Shown: positions 1 through 8,405, numbered from the stretch's first letter. The stretch is 64,000 nucleotides of DNA from Nocardioides alkalitolerans (GCA_038184435.1 CP116227.1:1951501-2015500), one strand, 5' to 3'. Numbers and translations: made by a program. The notes: a model not told the origin generated them from the sequence alone.

Positions 1-305
1 TCGCGGGCGAGCTGGCCGCGCTCGGCAAGCACGGCCTTCTCCAGCAGCTCCTGCACCTCGCGCAGCGTGCCGTCGAGGTCGTGGCGCTCGAGCAGCTCCC
101 GGCGGCGCTCGGCGATGCGCCGGGCCAGGTCGTCGAGACCGCGGCGGTCGGCGTCACCGCGCCGCAGGTACTCCCGCATCGCGCGCTCCGGCGAGTAGCC
201 GGCCATGACGTCCTCACCGATGGCGTCGAGCGCCTCGGCGAGGTCGACGGGCGGGGCCAGCGGATCCCCGCCCTCGTAGCGCTGGTACCGGGATCCGCGG
301 GCCAT
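1..305 (-). CDS. VWA-domain protein, N-terminal 101 residues (cut by window edge)
   Basis: The reverse strand from 305 opens with ATG and reads MARGSRYQRYEGGDPLAPPV, then a charged helical stretch, and runs off the window still open. This start resembles the N-terminus of actinobacterial proteins with a C-terminal von Willebrand A (MIDAS) domain encoded beside a magnesium-chelatase-like AAA+ ATPase. Its ATG overlaps the stop of the upstream ATPase gene by one base (TGATG), so the two are translationally coupled and probably act as a MoxR/VWA chaperone-like pair that remodels or inserts metal into a partner. The VWA domain lies outside the window, so family assignment rests on the N-terminus and the neighbour. 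Confidence 0.7.
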   Translation of the reverse strand, partial: MARGSRYQRYEGGDPLAPPVDLAEALDAIGEDVMAGYSPERAMREYLRRGDADRRGLDDLARRIAERRRELLERHDLDGTLREVQELLEKAVLAERGQLAR

Positions 306-1732
306 CAGTCGATGCCGTACGTCGTGACGCCGGTGGCACTGTCCTTGCCGACCTTGCGGGCGAGGAAGAGACCCTCGAGCGCCAGCTCGACGGCGGCCGC
401 CCGCGTGCCCGGCGTCGTCGCGCCGAGCCGGGCCGCGACCGCGTCGTACAGGTCGCCCTCGCCGGCCTGGTCGGGCGGCAGTGCCGGGAGCCCGTCGAGC
501 AGCTCGGCCGCGCTCACCTGCTCGCCCGTCGTCACCGAGCCACCCTCCTCGAGCGCCGCGACGAGCGGCGCGAGGTCGAGCCCGCGGAGGTGCCGGCGCA
601 CGGTCTCGGCGGTCGAGGTGCGCAGGAGGTGCTCGAGCACGGCGCGCTCGCGGCCCTCCTCGCCCGACTCGAACTCGACCTTGCCGCCGAGCACGTCGAC
701 GGCGGTCTCGAGGTCGACGACGCGTGCCACCGCCTCATCCTCGCCCTGGCGCGTCGCGCGGTGCAGCGCGGCGGCGGCGATGGTCTCGGCGCCGGCGATG
801 GCGAAGCGGGCGGAGACGCCCGAGCGCTGGTCGACCGACGACGACTCGCGCAGGGCGCGGGTGAAGCGGGCGAGCACCTCGAGCAGGTAGTCCGGCACCT
901 CGGCGACCAGCTCCGCCTCCTGGCGGACGACGGCGATCTCGTCGTCGAGCTCGGTCGGGTAGTGCGTGCGGATCTCGGCGCCGAAGCGGTCCTTGAGCGG
1001 CGTGATGATGCGGCCGCGGTTGGTGTAGTCCTCCGGGTTGGCGGAGGCGACGACCAGCACGTCGAGGTCGAGGCGCACCACGTAGCCCCGGATCTGGACG
1101 TCGCGCTCCTCCATCACGTTGAGCATCGCGACCTGGATGCGCTCGGCGAGGTCGGGCAGCTCGTTGATGGCGACGATGCCGCGGTGGCTGCGCGGGATGA
1201 GCCCGTAGTGGATCGTCTCGGGGTCGCCCAGGAGGCGTCCCTCGGCGACCTTCATCGGGTCGACGTCACCGATCAGGTCGGCGACCGAGGTGTCGGGGGT
1301 GGCGAGCTTCTCGGCGTACCGCTCGCTGCGGTGCACCCAGGCGACCGGCAACGCGTCGCCGTGGGTCTCGACGAGGCGGACGGAGGCGGCGGTGACCGGC
1401 GCCAGCGGGTCCTCGCCGAGCTCGGAGCCCGCGATGACCGGGGTCCACTCGTCGAGCAGCCCGACGAGCGTGCGCAGCAGGCGGGTCTTGCCCTGGCCGC
1501 GCTCGCCGAGCAGCACGATGTCGTGCCCGGCGATGAGGGCGCGCTCGAGCTGCGGCAGCACCGTGTCGTCGAGGCCGTGCAGGCCGGGCCACGGGTTCTC
1601 CCCCGCCGCCAGCAGCGCGAGCAGGTTGGTGCGGATCTCCGCCTTCACCGAGCGCGGCCGGTAGTCGGTCGCCCGGAGCTCCCCGAGGGTGGCGACGGCG
1701 GGCGGTGTGGCAGTCGGTCGGGTCACGTTCAC
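305..1732 (-). CDS. MoxR/ChlI-type AAA+ ATPase
   Basis: A 475-residue AAA+ ATPase of the magnesium-chelatase ChlI / sigma-54-interaction type. Walker A is GERGQGKT at about residues 76-83 and the Walker B region is GIVAINELPDL at about 185-195, where Asn-Glu replaces the usual Asp-Glu. VASANPEDYTNRGR and LKDRFGAE follow as sensor and arginine-finger regions. The GTG start overlaps the upstream MFS stop by 4 bp (GTGA) and the stop overlaps the downstream VWA start, giving a three-gene coupled operon. Family knowledge suggests ATP-driven remodelling with the VWA partner; the substrate is unknown. It is not next to the cobalamin genes at the other end of the window, so a cobaltochelatase role is only a possibility. 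Confidence 0.85.
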   Translation of the reverse strand: MNVTRPTATPPAVATLGELRATDYRPRSVKAEIRTNLLALLAAGENPWPGLHGLDDTVLPQLERALIAGHDIVLLGERGQGKTRLLRTLVGLLDEWTPVIAGSELGEDPLAPVTAASVRLVETHGDALPVAWVHRSERYAEKLATPDTSVADLIGDVDPMKVAEGRLLGDPETIHYGLIPRSHRGIVAINELPDLAERIQVAMLNVMEERDVQIRGYVVRLDLDVLVVASANPEDYTNRGRIITPLKDRFGAEIRTHYPTELDDEIAVVRQEAELVAEVPDYLLEVLARFTRALRESSSVDQRSGVSARFAIAGAETIAAAALHRATRQGEDEAVARVVDLETAVDVLGGKVEFESGEEGRERAVLEHLLRTSTAETVRRHLRGLDLAPLVAALEEGGSVTTGEQVSAAELLDGLPALPPDQAGEGDLYDAVAARLGATTPGTRAAAVELALEGLFLARKVGKDSATGVTTYGID

Positions 1733-3231
1733 ACGCTAGACCCGGAGGCAAGCACCCGCGACGGCGCGACCGTGCGCCGCGACACCGGCACCGTGCGCGG
1801 CGTCGGCGCCGCCGGGCCCCGGGTGTCGGGGATCGCGCACGCCGCGACGGCCGCGAGCACCATGCCGCCGGCGATGAGGGCGAACCCGATCACGTAGCCG
1901 CTCTCCTCCGGGAGACCGCCCAGGCCGACGTGGGCGGTGACGACGCCCGCCATGACGGCCGAGCCGATCGAGCCGCCGATGGTGCGGATGTTGGCGTTCA
2001 TGCCCGAGGCGACGCCGGTCTGGGACGCCGGCACCGAGGCGATGACGACGCCCGCCAGGGAGCCGAAGACGAGACCGTTGCCCACGCCCTGGAGGCTCGT
2101 GGCCGCGACGATCTGCCAGACCGCGTCGTGCCAGAGCGCGATCGAGGCGAAGGCGACGGCGGTCATGAGCGTGCCGCTGACGATGACGACGCGCGCCCCG
2201 ACGCGCTTGACGAGCGGTGCGGTGACGAAGCCGATGAGGAAGCTCGCGATCGCCGACGGCACCAGAATCTGCCCGGACTCCGCGATGCTCGCCCCGAACC
2301 CGTAGCCCGCCGCCTCCGGCGTCTGCAGGAACTGGGGCAGGAAGCCGAAGCTGGAGAACATGCCGAAGCCGACGAACCCGCCCACGAGGTTGGTCGTCCA
2401 GATGCCGCGGCGGCGCATCATCTGCATGTCGATCATCGGCACGCGGGCGCGGTTCTCGACCGCGATCCAGCCGGCGGCCAGCACCACCGAGCCGGTGAGG
2501 AGCGCGAGCACGATCGGCGAGCCCCAGCCCCACTCGTTGCCGCGGCTGATGCCGAGCAGGAGGGCGACGAGCCACGACGCCAGCAGCACGGCGGGCATGA
2601 GCGGGAGCCGCGAGCGGTCGGCGACGGGCGACTCGGGCACGAAGAGCGCGGTCGCGACGGCGGCGAGACCGGTGGCGATCATCGGGAACCAGAACAGCCA
2701 GTGGTAGCTGAGCCCCTCGACGATCGGCCCCGCGACGACGATGCCCACCGCGAAGCCGACGGAGGCGAGCGCCGCGATGATGCTGAGCGCGCTGGCCCGG
2801 TGCCGCTCGGGGAACTCGTCGCGGATGATGCCGAAGGCCAGCGGGAGCACGCCACCGCCGGCGCCCTGCAGCACGCGCGCGAGGATCAGCACCCAGATGT
2901 TGCCGGCGAGCGCGGCGACGAGGGAACCCAGGGTCAGGGCCAGCATGGTGACGACCAGCATCTTCTGCTTGCCGACCACGTCGCCGACGCGCCCGAGCAG
3001 CGGCGTGCAGATCGAGGCCGAGAGCAGGTAGGCCGTCAGCACCCACGTCGCCGTGGACATGTCGGTGTCCATCTCGTCGGCGATGAGGCCGAGCACCGGC
3101 ACCACCATCGACTGCAGCAGCGTGAACGAGGAGACCGCCACCGTCAGCACCGTGAACGTCACCGCCCAGTGCCCACGAACCGTCCTCCGCTGCTGCTCCG
3201 CCACCACGTCCTGGTCCTGCCCTTCGTCCAC
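1729..3231 (-). CDS. MFS multidrug exporter, EmrB/QacA (DHA2) type
   Basis: A membrane antiporter of about 500 residues with some 14 predicted hydrophobic segments. The first-helix signature LLQSMVVPVLGLIADEM and the loop-2 motif LLGRVGDVVGKQKML mark a proton-driven drug/H+ exporter of the DHA2 family. I start at GTG 3231 (VDEGQDQDV), 15-20 residues before the first helix; the longer open frame upstream encodes Arg-rich sequence unlike the family. Upstream are two dyads and a TATCGT box (3276 to 3271) that overlaps one of them, suggesting repressor control. The last codon overlaps the MoxR-type ATPase start, an unusual coupling of an exporter to a MoxR/VWA pair. Substrate unknown. Confidence 0.85.
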   Translation of the reverse strand: MDEGQDQDVVAEQQRRTVRGHWAVTFTVLTVAVSSFTLLQSMVVPVLGLIADEMDTDMSTATWVLTAYLLSASICTPLLGRVGDVVGKQKMLVVTMLALTLGSLVAALAGNIWVLILARVLQGAGGGVLPLAFGIIRDEFPERHRASALSIIAALASVGFAVGIVVAGPIVEGLSYHWLFWFPMIATGLAAVATALFVPESPVADRSRLPLMPAVLLASWLVALLLGISRGNEWGWGSPIVLALLTGSVVLAAGWIAVENRARVPMIDMQMMRRRGIWTTNLVGGFVGFGMFSSFGFLPQFLQTPEAAGYGFGASIAESGQILVPSAIASFLIGFVTAPLVKRVGARVVIVSGTLMTAVAFASIALWHDAVWQIVAATSLQGVGNGLVFGSLAGVVIASVPASQTGVASGMNANIRTIGGSIGSAVMAGVVTAHVGLGGLPEESGYVIGFALIAGGMVLAAVAACAIPDTRGPAAPTPRTVPVSRRTVAPSRVLASGSSV

Positions 3232-3240
3232 GCCACAGTT

Positions 3241-3276
3241 GGTTGCTCTCGACAACCGTTGCCGTGGGCAACGATA
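3241..3276 (-). promoter_or_regulatory. MFS promoter with two candidate operators
   Basis: Two dyads lie directly upstream of the MFS start: GGTTG-7-CAACC at 3241-3257 and the perfect GTTGCC-GTG-GGCAAC at 3258-3272. A -10-like TATCGT (3276 to 3271) overlaps the second dyad, so a bound protein would cover the promoter. The second dyad resembles ATTACCTTGGGCAAC at 52612-52626 beside a MarR-family gene. The assignment to MarR is an inference. Confidence 0.5.
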
Positions 3277-3342
3277 TTCCCCCGCACCAGCGCGGGACCA
3301 CCACAGCGAGGTGACGGTCGACACCCGTCCCTGCGCCGTGTG

Positions 3343-3404
3343 ACGCGGTGTCCGGGTCACCGTGCACGTGGTCTACCCCTTCCACAGTGACCCGGACACC
3401 GCGT
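3343..3404. repeat. Long perfect inverted repeat between divergent genes
   Basis: The 18-base arm ACGCGGTGTCCGGGTCAC (3343-3360) is repeated perfectly inverted at 3387-3404, with a 26-base spacer that itself contains GTGCAC and CACGTG. It lies upstream of both flanking genes (MFS leftward, YchJ rightward), so it is not a terminator of either. It could be a cruciform-forming operator, a folded leader of an unrecognised transcript, or a short mobile palindrome. Confidence 0.75.
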
Positions 3405-3438
3405 TACAGCTCGGGAGGACCCCCGCTACCGTCGGCCC

Positions 3439-3840
3439 GTGCAGCTCGAGCGCCCCTGTCCCTGCGGCCTCCCCGCGACCTACGACGCGTGCTGCGGCCG
3501 CCTCCACCGCGGCGCCGCACCCGCGACCACGGCCGAGGAGCTGATGCGGTCGCGCTACGCGGCGTACGCGGTCGGAGGCCGGACCGGCGCCGACCACCTG
3601 TTCCGCACCTGGCACCCGCGGACCCGCCCCGACGACACGACACCCGACCCCGACCTCACGTGGACGGGCCTGACCGTCGAGGCCATCGAGGCCGGCGGCG
3701 CCGACGACACGACCGGCGTCGTCGTGTTCACGGCCCGCTTCGCCGACCGGGACGGCCGCGCCGGGCAGCTGCACGAGCGCAGCCGGTTCACGCGACGCGC
3801 GGGCCGCTGGGTGTACGTCGACGGCGACGTCGACGACTGA
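3439..3840 (+). CDS. YchJ/UPF0225 family protein with SEC-C motif
   Basis: A 133-residue protein opening with a SEC-C zinc motif, CPCG-x7-CCGRLH, at about residues 7-22. The NTF2-like YchJ domain follows (EELMRSRYAAYAVG, then LTVEAIEAGG and FTARFADRDGR), ending with RAGRWVYVDGD. The length matches the family. SEC-C motifs bind zinc and in SecA contact SecB and the ribosome; the role of YchJ is not established. The start is GTG 3439, and TACCGT at 3427-3432 ends six bases before it, suggesting a leaderless transcript. It is convergent with yigZ, only 9 bp away. Confidence 0.9.
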   Translation: MQLERPCPCGLPATYDACCGRLHRGAAPATTAEELMRSRYAAYAVGGRTGADHLFRTWHPRTRPDDTTPDPDLTWTGLTVEAIEAGGADDTTGVVVFTARFADRDGRAGQLHERSRFTRRAGRWVYVDGDVDD

Positions 3841-3849
3841 ACCTCCTGC

Positions 3850-4482
3850 TCAGGCGTCGACCCAGGCCTCGCCGACGACGACGGGCCGCGCCGCACCACC
3901 CGTCAACGCCGCGACGGTCGCCGTGAGCCCGGCGACCTCCGCGGGCGGTACGGCGAGGCGCAGCGTCACCTCCGCGCCGTACTCGGCGCCGCGCACCCCG
4001 ACGCCCCGTGCGCGCAGCTCGCTCTCGACGCGGCCGGCGTCGGCGTGGTCCACGTCGACGGCCACCTCCGCCACCCGCGCCCGTGGGCGCAGGCCGACGG
4101 CGTCGAGCCCCGCCCGGGTCGCGTCGCCGTAGGCGCGGACCAGACCGCCGGCCCCCAGCAGGACGCCGCCGAACCAGCGCGTCACGACGACCACGACGTC
4201 CGCCACCTCGCGACCGCGGAGCACCTCGAGCATCGGGGCGCCGGCGGTGCCCGACGGCTCGCCGTCGTCGCTGGAGCGCTGCACGGCGCCCGGGCCGCCC
4301 CACGGGCCGAGCGCGAAGGCGGAGCAGTGGTGCCGCGCGTCCCAGTGGCGGCGGCGCAGCTCCTCGACCACGGCGCGCGCCGCGGTCTCGTCCTCGACGC
4401 GACGCACGGTCGCGAGGAACCGCGAGCGCCGCACCTCGATCTCGGCCGCGCCGTCGGCGGCCGGCACGAGGTACCGGGTCAC
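3850..4482 (-). CDS. YigZ/IMPACT family protein
   Basis: A 210-residue protein of the UPF0029/IMPACT family: an N-terminal Impact domain (about 1-120, with DDGEPSGTAGAPML and VTRWFGGVLLGAGGLVRAY) and a C-terminal DUF1949-like alpha/beta domain. Eukaryotic IMPACT modulates Gcn2; bacterial YigZ has a ribosome/translation-linked fold but no settled function. The chosen GTG overlaps the stop of the upstream yihY-like gene by 4 bp (GTGA), making it the last gene of the cbs-regulator-TSUP-yihY-yigZ operon. The longer upstream frame overlaps yihY and is not credible. Confidence 0.9.
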   Translation of the reverse strand: MTRYLVPAADGAAEIEVRRSRFLATVRRVEDETAARAVVEELRRRHWDARHHCSAFALGPWGGPGAVQRSSDDGEPSGTAGAPMLEVLRGREVADVVVVVTRWFGGVLLGAGGLVRAYGDATRAGLDAVGLRPRARVAEVAVDVDHADAGRVESELRARGVGVRGAEYGAEVTLRLAVPPAEVAGLTATVAALTGGAARPVVVGEAWVDA

Positions 4483-5522
4483 CGCTCCCCCGTCTCCCCC
4501 GGCAGCTCCTCGGCGCGCAGGGTCGTCATCGCGACGGTGTCCGCGTCGTCGCGCTCGACCGGCTTGAAGACGACGGTGACCTCCTCGAACCCCTTGTGGC
4601 GCTGTGCCCGCGCGTAGGCCGTGTAGGCCCGCTTGTCGGCGTCGGTCAGGTCGACGTCGTCGGTGAACGGGGTGAGCAGCGCGCGGGGGTAGAGCCGGCG
4701 GGCCAGCACGACGTTGACCTCGATCGCGAGCACCACGACGATCGAGGCCACGTAGATGAGGCCCATCAGCCCGAGCACCAACCCGAAGGTCTGGTTCATC
4801 TGCGAGGTGCGACCCAGCACGTGGGTCACGTAGGCAGCGCCGGCGTACTGCAGCCCGTGCCACGTCGCCGCGGCGAACAGCCCACCGGGCAGGGCGGCGA
4901 GGAGGCTGTGGCTCCGTGCCGCGGAGAGCCGGAAGAGCACGCTGAGCACGAGCCCGGTGGCGAGGATGGTGGCCAGGCTGATGAGCAGGCGGCCGACCAG
5001 CCCGAGGGCGCCGAACACCTCGGTGTTGTTGCCGATGACGGACACGGCCGTCACGGCGAGCACCGAGATGCCGCCGGCGGCCAGCAGCACCAGGCTCTTG
5101 AAGCGGAGCAGGAACGGGTTGGGGCGGCTGTTGCGCGGCACGGCCCAGGCGATGTTCATCGCGTTCTGCAGCGCGAGGCCGAGGCCCATCGAGCCGTAGA
5201 GCGCGGCGATCGAGCCGACCACGATGGCCGACACCGAGCCCTGGATGCCCTCCGGGCGGCCGAGCTGGTCGCCCACGATCGGGAAGTTGCTGAGCGCCGA
5301 GTTCAGCACCTCGGCCCGCAGGTCGGGCTGGTCCTGCAGCACGAAGCCGAGGATCGAGGTCGCCAGGAGCAGCAGCGGGAAGATGCCGATGAAGGCGTAG
5401 AACGAGATGATCGCGGCCAGGTAGGCGCCCTGGTCGTCGCCGTACTTGTAGATCGTCGCCAGGGGCATGGAGACGGGCGGGAAACGCCGCTGGAAGCGGT
5501 CGATACCCCCCACGATGCTCAC
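4479..5522 (-). CDS. YihY/BrkB-family inner-membrane protein
   Basis: A 347-residue integral membrane protein with about six hydrophobic segments. The YihY/BrkB signature is ISFYAFIGIFPLLLLATSILG near residues 38-58, followed by GSIAALYGSMGLGLALQNAMN and WKGL-like core segments. The last 60 residues are a charged cytoplasmic tail. It was once annotated as RNase BN, which is now known to be wrong for this family; the real activity is unknown. It starts with GTG 29 bp after the TSUP gene and is coupled to yigZ downstream. Confidence 0.88.
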   Translation of the reverse strand: MSIVGGIDRFQRRFPPVSMPLATIYKYGDDQGAYLAAIISFYAFIGIFPLLLLATSILGFVLQDQPDLRAEVLNSALSNFPIVGDQLGRPEGIQGSVSAIVVGSIAALYGSMGLGLALQNAMNIAWAVPRNSRPNPFLLRFKSLVLLAAGGISVLAVTAVSVIGNNTEVFGALGLVGRLLISLATILATGLVLSVLFRLSAARSHSLLAALPGGLFAAATWHGLQYAGAAYVTHVLGRTSQMNQTFGLVLGLMGLIYVASIVVVLAIEVNVVLARRLYPRALLTPFTDDVDLTDADKRAYTAYARAQRHKGFEEVTVVFKPVERDDADTVAMTTLRAEELPGETGER

Positions 5523-5551
5523 GCCGCGACCCTAGGACACCGCGCCAGCGC

Positions 5552-6340
5552 TCATCCCCAGAACCCCAGGACCTCGCCGCCGATGCGCACGACGAAGCCG
5601 CTGACGATGACGACGAAGAAGACGCGCACGAAGCCGGCGCCCCTGCTCACCGCGGTGCGCGCGCCGAGGTAGCTCCCGACGATGTTGGCCGCACCGACGG
5701 CCAGCCCGACGCCCCACAGCACCGCGCCCTGCGGGATGAAGACGACGAGCGCCGCGATGTTGGTCGCCCAGTTCGCGAGACGGGCGTTCGCCGAGGCGGT
5801 GAGGAAGTCGTAGCCCACGAGACCGACGAGGGCCAGCACGAAGAACGAGCCCGTGCCGGGGCCGAGCGCGCCGTCGTAGAAGCCCACCAGCAGGCCCACG
5901 AGGACGGCCGCGACGAGGTGGCCGCGACGCTCCCACCGCAGCCGCGTCTCCGCGCCCAGGTCCGGGCGGAGGAGCACGTAGGCACCCACGCCGACGAGCA
6001 CCACCAGGATGATCGGCTGGAAGGCCTCGCGCGGGATGAAGGACGCGACGGCCGCGCCCCCCATCGACCCCAGGAACGCCATGAGCATGAGCGGCCCGAA
6101 CGTCGCCGGGTCGGGCCGCACCCGCCGGAAGTACGTCGTCGCGCTGACCGTGACCCCGAGCGCGGACGCCAGCTTGTTGGTCGCCAGCACCTGCACGGGC
6201 GTGGCGCCGGGCAGCGCCAGCAGCAGGCTCGGCAGCTGCACGAGCCCGCCGCCACCGACCACCGCGTCGACGTAGCCGGCCGCGAACCCGGCGACGACCA
6301 GCAGGGCGAGGACCTGACCGGAGACGCCGAGATCGATCAC
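5552..6340 (-). CDS. TSUP (TauE/SafE) anion exporter
   Basis: A 262-residue, roughly eight-helix membrane protein of the TSUP family (sulfite, sulfonate or other organic-anion export). Duplicated family motifs are visible: AAGYVDAVVGGGGLVQLPSLL with LATNKLASALG in the first half, and GFYDGALGPGTGSFFVLALVGL with ASANARLANWATN in the second. The GTG start overlaps the stop of the upstream regulator gene by 4 bp. Its place in an operon with cystathionine beta-synthase suggests sulfur-compound export; that substrate guess is inference from context. Confidence 0.88.
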   Translation of the reverse strand: MIDLGVSGQVLALLVVAGFAAGYVDAVVGGGGLVQLPSLLLALPGATPVQVLATNKLASALGVTVSATTYFRRVRPDPATFGPLMLMAFLGSMGGAAVASFIPREAFQPIILVVLVGVGAYVLLRPDLGAETRLRWERRGHLVAAVLVGLLVGFYDGALGPGTGSFFVLALVGLVGYDFLTASANARLANWATNIAALVVFIPQGAVLWGVGLAVGAANIVGSYLGARTAVSRGAGFVRVFFVVIVSGFVVRIGGEVLGFWG

Positions 6341-6996
6341 CGGCCGCGCACGCGGCGGTGCAGCACGTCGGGCGAGAAGCCCTTGTCGAGCGCCCAGAGC
6401 ACCGCCTGGCTGCGACGGTTGACGTCCGCCTTGCGGTAGGCGTGGCGGAGGTAGGTCTTCACCGAGTTGATGCTCACGTGGAGCAGCTCGGCGATCTCCT
6501 GGTTGCTGTGGCCGACCGCGAGCAGGGCCATCACCTCCGACTCCCGCTCGGTGAGGCCCTCGGCACGACCGGGCCAGTCGCGCACCGCCTCTCCCGACCG
6601 CACGCTGTCGACCGCCGCCGGCGCCGCGTGCCCGGGATCCGGGGCGTCACCGCGGTGGATCGCCTCGAGGGCCGCCACGAGCCGCGCGGCGGACAGCGTC
6701 TTCGACAGGCACGCCACGGCGCCCCAGTCGAGCGCGCGCTGCCAGACGTCGGCCTCGCTCTCCCACGTGTAGGCCACCACCGGGACGCCGGCCGGGGCCA
6801 CGTCCTCGACCTTCACGTTGTCCATCGACTGCGCGAAGGTGTCGAACAGGACGAGGTCGGCGTGGTCGCTCACCGGGATGTTGGCGGCGATCTCGACGAC
6901 GCGCACCTGCGCGGCGTACGGCGCGAGCATGCGCGTCAGCCCGGCGACCACGACCTCGTAGTCGTTGACGAGCGCGAGCCGCAGCGGGCCGCGCAT
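6337..6996 (-). CDS. LuxR-type response regulator, atypical receiver
   Basis: A 219-residue regulator. Residues 1-120 look like a receiver domain (LALVNDYEVVVAGL, the strand-3 region DLVLFDTFAQ with a candidate phospho-Asp at 52, and SKTLSAARLVAAL with the conserved Lys). Residues 150-215 form a LuxR/NarL helix-turn-helix (LTERESEVMALLAVGHSNQEI, SINSVKTYLRHAYRKADVNRR). The acidic pocket is Asn-Asp rather than Asp-Asp and no histidine kinase is nearby, so it may be an orphan or pseudo-receiver. It is coupled on both sides: its ATG overlaps the cbs stop (TGATG) and its stop overlaps the TSUP start, which points to control of sulfur metabolism or autoregulation of the operon. Confidence 0.85.
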   Translation of the reverse strand: MRGPLRLALVNDYEVVVAGLTRMLAPYAAQVRVVEIAANIPVSDHADLVLFDTFAQSMDNVKVEDVAPAGVPVVAYTWESEADVWQRALDWGAVACLSKTLSAARLVAALEAIHRGDAPDPGHAAPAAVDSVRSGEAVRDWPGRAEGLTERESEVMALLAVGHSNQEIAELLHVSINSVKTYLRHAYRKADVNRRSQAVLWALDKGFSPDVLHRRVRGR

Positions 6997-8405
6997 CAGG
7001 CACCCGCCAGCTGGGCCAGGAGGTCCTGCCGCGTGACGACACCGACGGGCTTGCCGTCCTCGTGCACGAGCAGGGCGTCCGCACCCTCGAGCAGGGTCAC
7101 GGCGTCGCTCGCCGCGGCCGAGGAGCCGATCGTGGGGAGGGCCGGCGACATGTGGTCCTCCACGCGGTCGGTGAGGCGCGCACGACCCGTGAAGAGGGCG
7201 TCGAGCAGATCGCGCTCGGAGACCGAGCCGGCCACCTCGGCCGCCACCACGGGCGGCTCGGCGCGCACGACGGGCATCTGGCTCACGCCGTACTCCTGCA
7301 GGATGTGGACCGCCTCGGCGATCGTCTCGCTGGGGTGCGTGTGCACCAGGTCGGGCAGCTGTCCGCTCTTGCCGCGCAGCACGTCCCCCACGGTGCGGTC
7401 GGAGCTGGGGGCGAGGAAGCCGTACTGGCCGAGCCACTCGTCGTTGAACACCTTCGTGAGGTACCCACGACCCGAGTCCGGTAGCAGCACGACGATGATG
7501 GCGTCGCGCCCCTCCGGCGTCCCCTCCAGCTCGGCGGCCACCTGGGCGGCCGCGAAGGCGGCCATGCCGCTGGAGCCGCCGACGAGCAGCGCCTCCTCGC
7601 GGGCCATGCGACGGGTGAAGGCGAACGAGTCGGCGTCGGAGACCTCGATGACGCGGTCGGCGACGGAGCGGTCGTAGGTCTCGGGCCAGAAGTCCTCGCC
7701 CACGCCCTCGACCAGGTACGGCCGTCCCGTGCCCCCCGAGTAGACCGAGCCGGCCGGGTCGGCGCCGATGACCTGGACGTCCCGGCCCCCACGTTCGGCG
7801 GAGCGCTCCTTGAGGTAGCGGCCGACGCCGCTGATCGTGCCGCCCGTGCCCATGCCGGTCACGAAGTGGGTGATCCGCCCCTCGGTCTGCCGCCAGATCT
7901 CGGGGCCGGTGGTCTCGTAGTGCGAGCGCGGGTTGTGCTGGTTGGCGTACTGGTTCGGCTTCCAGGCGCCCGGCTGGGAGGAGAGGCGGTCGGACACGTT
8001 GTAGTAGGAGTCCGGGTGTTCCGGCGCGACCGCGGTGGGGCAGACGACGACCTCCGCGCCGTACGCCCGCAGCACGTTCCGCTTGTCCTCGCTCACCTTG
8101 TCGGGGCAGACGAAGACGCACTTGTAGCCGCGCTGCTGGGCGACCATCGCCAGCCCGACGCCGGTGTTGCCGGACGTCGGCTCCACGATGGTGCCGCCGG
8201 GCTGCAGCTCCCCCGACGCCTCCGCGGCGTCGATCATCCGGGTCGCGATGCGGTCCTTCACGGACCCGCCGGGGTTGAGGTACTCGACCTTCGCGAGCAC
8301 CACCGGGCCCTCGCCCGGGACCGCCGGCGGGCGGTCGAGCACTCGGGAGAGCTGCACCAACGGGGTGTCGCCCACGAGATCGAGGACAGAGGTCACGAAC
8401 TCCAT
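6996..8405 (-). CDS. cbs: Cystathionine beta-synthase with C-terminal CBS pair
   Basis: A 469-residue fold-type II PLP enzyme condensing serine and homocysteine to cystathionine in the cytoplasm (first step of reverse transsulfuration). The PLP lysine is K50 in NPGGSVKDRI, the substrate loop is TSGNTGVG at 77-84, and the phosphate-binding loop is GMGTGGTISG at about 184-193. Residues about 345-469 form a Bateman pair of CBS domains, usually allosteric. The length and architecture match actinobacterial Cbs. TAGATT (8417 to 8412) ends six bases before the ATG, indicating a probably leaderless mRNA that heads the five-gene operon. An O-acetylserine-dependent activity cannot be excluded from sequence. 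Confidence 0.88.
   Translation of the reverse strand: MEFVTSVLDLVGDTPLVQLSRVLDRPPAVPGEGPVVLAKVEYLNPGGSVKDRIATRMIDAAEASGELQPGGTIVEPTSGNTGVGLAMVAQQRGYKCVFVCPDKVSEDKRNVLRAYGAEVVVCPTAVAPEHPDSYYNVSDRLSSQPGAWKPNQYANQHNPRSHYETTGPEIWRQTEGRITHFVTGMGTGGTISGVGRYLKERSAERGGRDVQVIGADPAGSVYSGGTGRPYLVEGVGEDFWPETYDRSVADRVIEVSDADSFAFTRRMAREEALLVGGSSGMAAFAAAQVAAELEGTPEGRDAIIVVLLPDSGRGYLTKVFNDEWLGQYGFLAPSSDRTVGDVLRGKSGQLPDLVHTHPSETIAEAVHILQEYGVSQMPVVRAEPPVVAAEVAGSVSERDLLDALFTGRARLTDRVEDHMSPALPTIGSSAAASDAVTLLEGADALLVHEDGKPVGVVTRQDLLAQLAGA

Noticed and set aside
305..1732. Cobaltochelatase small subunit partnering the CobN in this window
   Set aside because: It is 60 kb away, coupled to an MFS gene and VWA protein, and the family more often stands alone; the link is not supported by context.
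3343..3404. Insertion-sequence ends
   Set aside because: The arms enclose only 26 bases and there is no transposase or target duplication that I can see.
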